NCBI RefSeq assembly: GCF_003473485.1
Contig: NC_053045.1
Coordinates: 8,272,501-8,336,500, forward strand
Source: Medicago truncatula
Taxonomy: Eukaryota; Streptophyta; Magnoliopsida; Fabales; Fabaceae
Direction: 5' to 3'
Length of the DNA: 64,000 nucleotides
Shown here piece by piece: positions 55,801-64,000 of the stretch; positions within the stretch are counted from its first letter, which is position 1; each line of letters opens with the position of its first letter. Under the pieces are notes generated by a model. The model saw nothing but the letters and a program-made list of their open reading frames with translations. It had not been told where the DNA came from and made no database searches. The position numbers were made by a program, and so were the translations under genes.

Positions 55801-57554
55801 CTAAGAAACACAATCCTGACGGTCGATATTTAAAATTCCATGACGATATAAATTATCTTAGGAGATAATTGGTTGTTTAATAATCCAGAATCAAATAAAG
55901 AAACCCTCACCGAAATTATAATAAGCATCTCCGGTTGTTCTTTTATTAAGATGTAGTTAAAGTTCTCATGTGTACACATCACTTATTCAATTAAATTTGA
56001 AGGGTAATGTATAATAAGCATCCATTCATTAATATGTGGGTCTCACTAATATCTTTACATTAGTACATTTCAAAAACTATTAATATGTTTTATTAAATAT
56101 GAGGAAAGCAATGAATAAAGTATGCAATTGTGTCATTTTTAAGCAAAAGAGAGACAATGCTTGCACAAGTCTTGCATCTAAATAGCATTGCTTTTTATAT
56201 GTTCTTCAATATCTAATAATTTTTCTACTTGCATTTTTCTACTTGTAACATGCATTTGTCAATCAAATTATTATAATCAATAAAGTAACGTCACTTATTT
56301 TTAGGTCTATTTATTTTTTCGGTTGATTTATAATGTACTTTTGTTTTTGAGATCTTTTTGGTCTATACTGTATCTTTAATTTTATTGACCCTTTTAAAAT
56401 CTTAAAACTCCATTAAAATCTATATCATGACTCCATTAAAATCTTGCAAAGAATCTTGATTGTAAAAAGTCTTTTAAAATCCTACAAAATCAATACAATC
56501 CAACAAAGTCTTTTAAAATCTTCAAGATTTTTTCTATCAAACCAGTCTTTTAAAATCTCAATCCAATACACCCCCTTAGTTGTAGGTAGCATGTGAGCCA
56601 TCAGTTACTTATCCAAACTCTTTTTCATTTTTTATTTTGATAGAAAAATTAAATATATAGCGAAATGGCTGAAAATGCAATCGTGAAAAATTCGCGAGAT
56701 ATAGCAAGGCTCTTAATAAATATATATTCTTTTTATATAAAGTATGCATAAATTTAATAAACTTAAAACAACATCACATAGGGAAAATATATTTCTTAAC
56801 CTTATTTATTAATTTTTTTGTCAAAAAAAAAAACTTATTATTCATTAATTTTGTTAGGTATGCAACAATTGAACCTAATTTTTTTCTGCTCATTTGCTTT
56901 ATTAGGTTTGTAATTATTTAACCTAAAAAATTTCATCTAAAAAAATGCATCGCACCAATTTCATCCGATCCTCTTGCTATTTGATGCTGCACGTTTGTTC
57001 TAGAAACTATGATCATATCCTTTTTTATTAATTTTTATTAGGTCTGGAGTAATTTAACCTAATTTTTTTCTGCTCATTTGCTTTATTAGATTTGTAATTA
57101 TTTAACCTAAAAAATTTCATCTAAAAAAATGCATCGCACCAATTTTATCCTATCCTCTTGCCTTTGTTTTTTTTGAAGGAAATATTTTCTACACTTATTT
57201 GATGAGCATATCAATGACCACGTTTGATGCCTTCTATTTTATTATACTTTTTATTTTTTTATTTTATTTTTTGACAATTTTTTGTACACTTTCTTTTTTA
57301 AGGAATATTTTGTACACTTATTTAATACTAAAAAAATGAATCTGCATCAATTTCATTCCTATCCTCTTGCCTTTTATTTTGTTATCATCTTGCCTTTTTT
57401 TTTGACAATATTTTGTACAAAATACTAGAAAAATTCATCGCACTAATCTCATGCCTTTTTTTTTTGACAATATTTTGTACACTTTTTTTTGAACCAATTT
57501 CATGCATTTATTTCATTCCTATTCTGTTGCCTTTTTTTTTTTTGACAATATTTT
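55801..57554. other. Gene-free region; F7 duplication starts at 56576
   Basis: 55930-56250 resembles, in reverse, the MITE-like text near 16630-16750 (gtgagacccact / agtgggtctcac type). From 56576 it matches 44028 onward. Several short copies of a motif tttttgacaatattttgtac and cctcttgcctttt follow (56950-57550), forming a degenerate local tandem repeat. Confidence 0.5.
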
Positions 57555-60093
57555 GTTTGGTCAAGCTATTGTTTACCCTAATCTTAACCTAATTTTTCCC
57601 TCCATTGTTTCGGATTAACTCCTTCTATAAGTGCTAATCCTAATCAACATTCCACTTTGAAATTTAACCCTTAACATTCTCCCTCCATTTCATTTGAAAT
57701 TTAAATTCTGATTATCATTGGAATTCTAATTGTTCATCGTGCCACTAAAACATCACAGTGTGATATTTTTGCTACTCCAATGCACATTAAAATCAATATT
57801 CTTTTACCAATTTGAGTTGAACTTATCATATTGCATGGACACTATTCAATAGAAATTGAATTCGGCCACTCTCTCACTCATCTAACTCTAAATTTTCAAT
57901 CTTATCCTTTCCTCCTTTCTCTTTCACCACGCCAAACATATCTATGTGAATTATGTTCCTCCTTTCACTCTCTATTATCATTTTCTTCCCCCTCCTTCTA
58001 TTCATATTCCTCCAAATTGCCATCCACCATTTCTTTCATCTTTTTTGTTTTCTCTTTTAGATTTATGAATTTTGATGAGAAGATGACCCTTTGACGGGTT
58101 TCTTTTTTTACTTCAGCTATTTCACTTTTTTCTATTTCCCTTTTTTTTTTGTTCTGATTTCATTTTTTTTATAGCTTTTGTCTCTTTGTGTTGCGCCTTT
58201 TTTGTTGGGTATTTTATTCAGAATTTGAGGCAAAGGAAGTGAGCGTGCAAAATGAGTGAGTAACCATACAATCACAAAACTATATTGGGTTTAATTTCTT
58301 AATTAGAGTTCTTCGATGCTAAGAGTATTTTTATGGTAATGGGTTTTGAGTTTTCAATTGAAAAATTGTGAATTTAGTTTACTTATTTAATTCATCTTCT
58401 TGATTGTTCCATCTATCTTCGTTTTTATTCTTTCCTTTATGAAATGAAGTTTCTAAAAAAATCGATATTTCACGAATCACATTGTACCTTACTCTGTATT
58501 AATTATCAAGCCACTTTTTGCATAGCTAGATTTACACAAGACATAGTCATGTAGATTAAATCATTTGCTCATTTTTAAAGCAAATTTTTTTCTTTCTTTC
58601 TATTCTTCAATCTCTGCCTTATTCAAGAATGTTTTCAATTTCTGGAATTTTACTATGTCCTATTGACATACTCTATTTTAGAAGTATACCAATCAATATT
58701 TGATATTCATAAATATTTTGTATATTGGTTTGTAAACATTAGAAGTTTCCTTAGCGTAATGGGAGGACATATGAGTTTTTACGCATTTGGTATTCATTTA
58801 TAAGCTGACATTTTAACGATGACTACTACGCTTCTAACTATAGATAAATGTGATCTCTATCGTGATCATGACTTAATAGTTCTGTTGTTAGTTTTGATGA
58901 TTTATAGGCTGCGATGGTGTTTGTTGCTATCATAAACTCCTATTTTGTGTGTATTTTGTGGTTGTTTTTGGTGCTGGACTATTTTCTCTGTTGCATATAT
59001 TTTCTGCATATTTAGTTATATTGACAGTTGGAGTTTAAGGTTCTTTGCTGCACAAGCTTTTGTTTATTGGATCGTTGTAAGTGTAACTTGATTACAATTT
59101 AGACTCTGTTATGAACACTATGAAGGCATATCAATATATGTTATAGAAAAAATTAAGCTTTTTAGCATGTCAAGTACGTGTTACTATTAGTAATAATTGA
59201 TCCACTTTGTTTGTCCAAAATTGATGCAGAAAGTCATTGGTGATGGAGTACATTAGTGAACTATAGGGTTTGAATCGTTGATTATATTCATCTTTTTTCT
59301 TAATCTTACATAAGTTTGATGCGATTGTTGTGCAAGTAGTAAGTGTGCTGGCATATTTCAAAGAGGAATGCAAGTCGTAGTAATTCAAGCTTAAGATATG
59401 TGATTATATTGTGTTTTTCATGAGAGGAGATAATTAAATGAAAGGAGAAAAAGTCGTCACATTCATACAATTATATCAGGTGAAGCCATGACAGGAAAGC
59501 ACTATGCTTTTATTTGTTTTGTATTTTATTATAGGGTCTTGATAAAGGGCACTCTTCAAGGATTCAAAGATTAAGAAATCATTCATTTAAAAAGTCAAAT
59601 AATTCAATTAAATACTCAAGTTTCATATAAAGTTATTATTTAAGGGAAATTATACATTGCAATTTTTAGAGTTATTTCTATAGAAGGGCGGAAGATATTC
59701 ATAACCGACGAAGATAATGATGATACTACTATAACATTACATGTGGTTTAAAGAGAAGTATTTCATAATTTATGATTAAGTATGTTAACTATAAAAATAC
59801 AATTGTATTAAACAATTTATTTATTTAGTTTTTGACAAGTATTATATGATTTATTTAACATCAATTTGGAATGAAGTTTCCACCAATGCTTAGAATCATT
59901 AATCTCAGTAGGGGAACCTGTGGGGCACAGAAGGTGGATCCTCCCCTCCTAATCGGTCCTTTTCCATACGCATGATCCAAAAATTAATCTCTAACCCAAA
60001 AATTGTTGGTAATATCATTTTTTTCTATCACATAATTTATTCTTATATATTACGATTAATAAGACCCGTGCGAGACACGGGTCTGCGATCTAG
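57555..60093 (+). mobile_element. Helitron-like insertion (3' end clear, 5' end uncertain)
   Basis: The F6 unit goes straight from acaatatttt (with a few more bases) to tacgtttacaaacag, while here about 2.5 kb intervenes. The right end has a hairpin gacccgtg/cacgggtc (60063-60083), six bases, then CTAG (60090-60093) followed by T, a Helitron 3' end. The left junction lacks an obvious TC start and about 15 bp of flank seems lost. The interior has T/C-rich leader-like text (57850-58060) and no Rep/helicase. Non-autonomous; it might carry a captured gene fragment, which I could not identify. Confidence 0.55.
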
Positions 60094-60352
60094 TACGTTT
60101 ACAAACAGAATACCCTAATTTCCATGCAAACTCGGCTACCCTAATTTCCATGTAAACTTGGTTATTCATACCAAGCCCTAAACGTGTTTCTCTAAAAAAA
60201 AAAACCCCTAAACCGTGTAAAAATTTCACACACAACACAAAAATCATATATTTTGATATTTAGAGCTTTGCAAATGGAAATACGTGACCTTACAACTTAT
60301 TTTTTTCACCGTTATCAATTATATATTGCATTTTTTTATTATTTGTATGCTT

Positions 60353-60390
60353 TACAAAAAACCCGAGCGGAGCACGGGTCAAAAATCTAG
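60353..60390 (+). mobile_element. Short Helitron 3'-end fragment in the F7 promoter
   Basis: acccg/cgggt hairpin (60361-60379), then aaaaatCTAG followed by T. Absent from the F6 promoter. It lies a few bases upstream of the F7 TATA-like word. Confidence 0.5.
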
Positions 60391-60392
60391 TT

Positions 60393-60400
60393 TATATAAG
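60393..60400 (+). promoter_or_regulatory. Probable TATA box of F7
   Basis: tatataag, 132 bp before the F7 ATG, exactly as for F6. Confidence 0.5.
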
Positions 60401-60524
60401 CCCAAACACGCTGTCACAACCCTAAAAATCTATATCTAACTTGCACCGTATCAAGTGAGAAACACAGCCGCTGGAGCTGAGTTGTAAAATTAGGGTTACT
60501 CTAAACAGGCTAGCAGAAGAGGGC

Positions 60525-61598
60525 ATGGAAAAGAAGAAGACATCGGTGCATCTGCCTCATGATTTGATAATCCTAATCTTGTTGAGGTTGCCGGTGAAGT
60601 ATCTTATACGTTTCAAGTGTGTTTGTAAATCATGGTTTTCTCTTATCTCTGAACCCCACTTTGCAAAGTCACAATTTCAATTCACCACTGCAACACATAC
60701 TCGTAGGATTATAGGCTTATCATCTTTATCTCATGAAATTCGATCGATAGATGTTGATGCATGGCTTAATGATGATCTTCCTTCAGCGAACCTTAATTTC
60801 TTGCTTCCTAAATCGTATTTTCCTTTTGAAATTATAGGGTCATGTGGAGGGTTTTTATTTTTATACCGTTTTCCAGACATTTACCTGTGGAATCCATCTA
60901 CTGGATTTAAGAAACAAATACCCGTGTCTTCTTTTGATTCCAACAAACCACATGATAATCTATATGGTTTTGGTTATGACCAGTCAAGAGATGATTACGT
61001 GCTGGTTGTATTTTCCCATGTTTCGTCACATTTGGAGGTTTTCTCCTTTCCAGATAATACCTGGAAAGAAATTGAAGGTACTAACTTCGCTTACGCTGAT
61101 CCTTCTCATAGAAAAGGGTTTCTATTTAATGAGGCTATTCATTGGCTGGCTTGGAGTTGTGATTTAAATTTGGATGTTATTATTGTCTTTGATTTAATTA
61201 AAAGGAAACTGATTGAAATACCTCTTCAAAATGATTTCGGCGGACTGACTTTAGATGCTGATTCTGGTTTGTGGGTATTTGGCGAAACTCTGAGCATATG
61301 GATTCTAACTTCTGATGGTGAAAGAATTGAAATATGGGTGTTGAAAGAATACAAAGTGCATTCGTCTTGGAATAAAACTCTTGTTCTTTCTGTTGATTTC
61401 ATTCCAGATAACTTGAATGTTTCCCCTATGTACTCCACAAAAAATGGTGAAATTATTATTGTAACAACTGATGGTTCTATATTGGTGAAGTACAATAGTA
61501 AAGGGCAGCTGTTAGAGCATCAATCATTCTGTAACGCTCCATCCAAAGTTGTCATGTATACCGAGTCTCTGCTTTCACTCCCTGGGGACAATGAGTAA
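60525..61598 (+). CDS. F7: F-box protein with FBA domain
   Basis: Intronless, 357 residues, ATG at 60525 (MEKKKTSVHLPHDLIILILL). F-box about residues 9-50 (LPVKYLIRFKCVCKSWF, SEPHFAKSQF). FBA motifs: SCGGFLFLY, WNPSTG, YGFGYD, FLFNEAIHWL, IVFDL. Gly to Glu in the otherwise conserved FNGAIHWL motif is unique to this copy. Very close to F6. Predicted SCF substrate receptor. Intact by eye. Confidence 0.93.
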   Translation: MEKKKTSVHLPHDLIILILLRLPVKYLIRFKCVCKSWFSLISEPHFAKSQFQFTTATHTRRIIGLSSLSHEIRSIDVDAWLNDDLPSANLNFLLPKSYFPFEIIGSCGGFLFLYRFPDIYLWNPSTGFKKQIPVSSFDSNKPHDNLYGFGYDQSRDDYVLVVFSHVSSHLEVFSFPDNTWKEIEGTNFAYADPSHRKGFLFNEAIHWLAWSCDLNLDVIIVFDLIKRKLIEIPLQNDFGGLTLDADSGLWVFGETLSIWILTSDGERIEIWVLKEYKVHSSWNKTLVLSVDFIPDNLNVSPMYSTKNGEIIIVTTDGSILVKYNSKGQLLEHQSFCNAPSKVVMYTESLLSLPGDNE

Positions 61599-62498
61599 GT
61601 TTAAGAAGATGACAAAAAAAAGAAAATGAGGTACTGAAATATCATCATTCACCATTTTATTGATACTTAATATAATACACCCTTCAGTCACCGTTATAAG
61701 TAAAAAACCATTTTTAATTGCATTGAATAACCATTTTTATCTAATCTGTAACATTGACCAGATACAAAGTTATTCGATGAACATAAAAATTTAGTTTTTT
61801 GCTTATTGGATTGTATGGTAAAATAATCTAATTAGTTTATGCATGTTCAAGGAGAAAGGTTTTGTTCTCTAATAATACATATGCAAATAAAAACATGATT
61901 TTTCTATATTTTTTTTATGAGAATGGAGTATAAAAAAACATTTCAACGAAGACAAATACAACAATCATCAACTTAATTTACATTATTTTGATTTAATAAG
62001 AAATTCAGCATGGTAGTTCTTTCTTTTCATATTATCTTTTGTATTCGAATAGCTTCCAATTTTAGTTTTTTGTTGTCTTGTCATCATATTATTAAATTAT
62101 AGAAGCAACCAATGTTTAATAGCTAATGAGAATCATTCATTCAACAGGTTCATGAGTTCTAAATGGCAGCATGCATGCTTCTCTTGTTTCAGCACACATT
62201 GCTATGACAGTAGCCCAAAAAAGGAAGGGATCTAATGGGATTATGCACATCATAGTCAATTTTTATATTTGATATTTGAGATTATAGATATGTTGATAAG
62301 GATTGGAAAATATTGGCAGATTTTCTTTATGTGTTATCGTTAGGTCTTTGTTATTTTCCAAATTCTCTTAATTATTATCTACAATCAGTGCAAGATTTTA
62401 ATGATGTATTTCTTTTCTTTTTTAACTTTCATGAAAACCACGATGAAACAAATATATATAAATAGGTATAGTACTATTATTATCTAGCATCAGTGCAG
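61599..62498. other. 3' flank of F7
   Basis: Matches the F6 3' flank with deletions (for example, the stretch corresponding to 49035-49400 is missing). No gene. Confidence 0.55.
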
Positions 62499-62702
62499 GT
62501 ATGAATGTGAGCTAATAGAGAAAATTGTTAAAGGCACGGACTTGGAAGCATAAGAGTTCTTCTGGTTTTGAATAATATTGACAGCGTAGAAAAATATAAC
62601 TTGTTGGCTTGAGAACGCGACTGGTTTGCTTCTGGTAGCTGGATGATATTAACAAAAGGGGACGCAGCTGTACTATATAATCATAATGTTCTAAATGATC
62701 GC
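62499..62702 (+). pseudogene. Relic of a TNL NBS exon, fuller copy
   Basis: Begins YECELIEKIVK after an acceptor-like gtgcag. After a deletion it reads VLLVLNNIDSVEKYNLLA, a stop in place of Gly, ERDWFASGSWMILTKGDAAV, then LYNHNVLND. This aligns with kinase-2 through RNBS-B of TNLs (VLLILDDVDSVKQLESLAGG, DWFGSGSIVIVTTRDIDVL). No P-loop and no downstream NBS remain. Same strand as F7. Confidence 0.8.
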
Positions 62703-64000
62703 GATTGGCGCACTTGAACATAACTCTTTTGTTAGAATGCCTTTGATATATGTCTAGTTGATCAAAGTGTTATGCAAAGGATATACCATTAAATTTATGA
62801 GTAAATAGGTTCCAATTTGAAGGGGAGAAGGAATAGGAAATTGATTTGGAAAAACATAGGTAGGTTCCACATGCTGGTATTCAAGGTGCACTGGAAATAA
62901 GCTATTGTAGTTTATTCAAAGGTGAGAAATGTGTATATTTTGAAAGGATATTGCAAAATAAGATTCTTCTAGTACCTTCTAGCTGTCGTTCTATTGTAGC
63001 AAGTTCCCATTTTATATATGCAAAATTAACTTTCAGTTAGTTATGACTATTGTTAAAATCCCGACTTAAATCCTAAAATACAGCATTTTGTGACTTTATT
63101 CAGCTTAAGCGACTCAAACCCATAGTAGAATCCCAAAATAGGCAAAATCCTAGTAAAGTTGCATCAAAATCTTGAAATCCATACAAAATTGCAAGATTTT
63201 AAAGGGTTTTGAATTTTGAACGATTTTGTCCATTTAATTTAGTCATTTATGTATAAGTATTATGTGGACTTTAAACTGAGTCATTTATGACTATATACAA
63301 TTTATAACTTCTACATAAATGACTTAGTTTAAAATGGGCACAATTGGTGGGATTGATCTGTAAATTTTGTGATAAAGTCATTCAAATTTTGTAAATTGTG
63401 AACACCCTCTAAATTTTGTGATCGTCACAAAATACTTATACATAACTTTTGAATGAATGTTCTAATTTAAAGTCACAAATTCTGAATTAATTCTACCACA
63501 GTATATAAAAAATAATACTTTTTTTTAAGTAAATTAAGTAGGTGAATCTCACAAAAGGATCAACGACTTAGGAGTCAATAATCAAGGAATGGCAATAAAA
63601 CAGAAAAAGTAGCTGATGAATAAGACTATGATGCAGAAATAACATATAGGTTAAACGCTGCATGCAGACCACAATTGGTGGGATTGATCTGTAAATTGAA
63701 CGGTTTAGAATCAGGAAAAGGATGATAAAAATTTAGTAACATTAATAATGTCACACGCATTAGCCTCCTTATGCTTAAAAATGATATCATTCATTGATTT
63801 CGAAATGAACTAAACGGTTGCTAACTATATAATGTTGGTTCTTTGACAAGTCATGAAAAGACCATCAAATTAATGGACATTTGTCTGTTTTTGTTGTTGT
63901 TGCTTGGAGACACTCCCCTTTGCACCACACATCTGTGTGAGTTTATCCGGATTCACAACAATTATGATACAAGCTAACTCAAAAATAGCAGAAAAATTAA
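62703..64000. other. Right edge: end of F7 unit and start of another repeat unit
   Basis: 62703-63303 matches the end of the F6 unit. 63240-63450 contains nested inverted repeats (tttaaactgagtcatttat pairs with ataaatgacttagtttaaa, and tatgtataagtatt with aatacttatacata). From about 63590 the sequence resembles 26120-26240, and the last 45 bp match 26206-26250 almost exactly, so another copy of the F-box downstream repeat probably begins here. No gene. Confidence 0.55.

Larger units (their letters stand above)
56576..63303. repeat. Segmental duplication carrying F7 (partner 44028-50753)
   Basis: Co-linear with 44028-50753. Lacks the fold-back element, solo LTR and LINE; carries the Helitron-like insertion 57555-60093 and a fuller TNL relic. 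Confidence 0.85.

Noticed and set aside
57831-58094. 87-codon frame (+) in the Helitron-like insertion
   Set aside because: Low-complexity Ser/Phe/Leu-rich translation of a T/C-rich stretch; more likely leader-like DNA than protein.

Overview
This is plant nuclear DNA, most likely from a papilionoid legume such as Medicago. The evidence is multi-exon TIR-NBS-LRR (TNL) resistance genes with plant-type introns, a tandem family of intronless F-box genes with an F-box-associated (FBA) domain, and AT-rich intergenic DNA full of plant transposons (CACTA/En-Spm, Mutator, hAT and Stowaway MITEs, Helitrons, LINEs, SINEs, solo LTRs). I saw no tRNA, rRNA, CRISPR or bacterial-style operon. The species call is inference; no search was possible.

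Layout. (1) 1-10.9 kb: two TNL paralogs in tandem on the minus strand. TNL-A runs off the left edge. TNL-B (5794-10903) is complete, with five exons and a predicted 1424 residues, and ends in a hydrophobic, probably membrane-spanning tail. (2) 11-22 kb: block 1, with F-box genes F1 (+), F2 (+) and F3 (-), a cluster of small transposons and a U6-snRNA-like sequence. (3) 22-31 kb: mostly transposon. It holds a Helitron end, a CACTA end, a second U6-like copy, the last 55 codons of an F-box gene, and a CACTA-like element carrying an En/Spm-type exon split by a solo LTR. (4) 31-41 kb: block 2, a segmental duplicate of block 1, with F4 (intact), F5 (two premature stops), a CACTA end and a third U6-like copy. 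(5) 41-44 kb: hairpin-rich repeats, a Mutator MITE, a retroposon and an orphan F-box leader. (6) 44-50.7 kb and 56.6-63.3 kb: a second duplicated pair carrying F6 and F7. The copies differ by a solo LTR and a LINE in the first and a Helitron-like insertion in the second. (7) 52.5-56.5 kb: LINE, TRIM-like and unique sequence.

The F-box proteins are expected to be substrate receptors of SCF ubiquitin ligases; the TNLs are expected to be intracellular immune receptors with a TIR NADase domain. The most interesting observation is that the F-box units carry short decayed TNL exon relics downstream, on the same strand as the F-box gene (14.7, 35.8, 50.1 and 62.5 kb). An ancestral F-box + TNL unit may therefore have been amplified, with the TNL half decaying while the F-box half was kept. 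Pairs of duplicated blocks also give filled and empty sites for several transposons, so insertion and duplication can be ordered in time.
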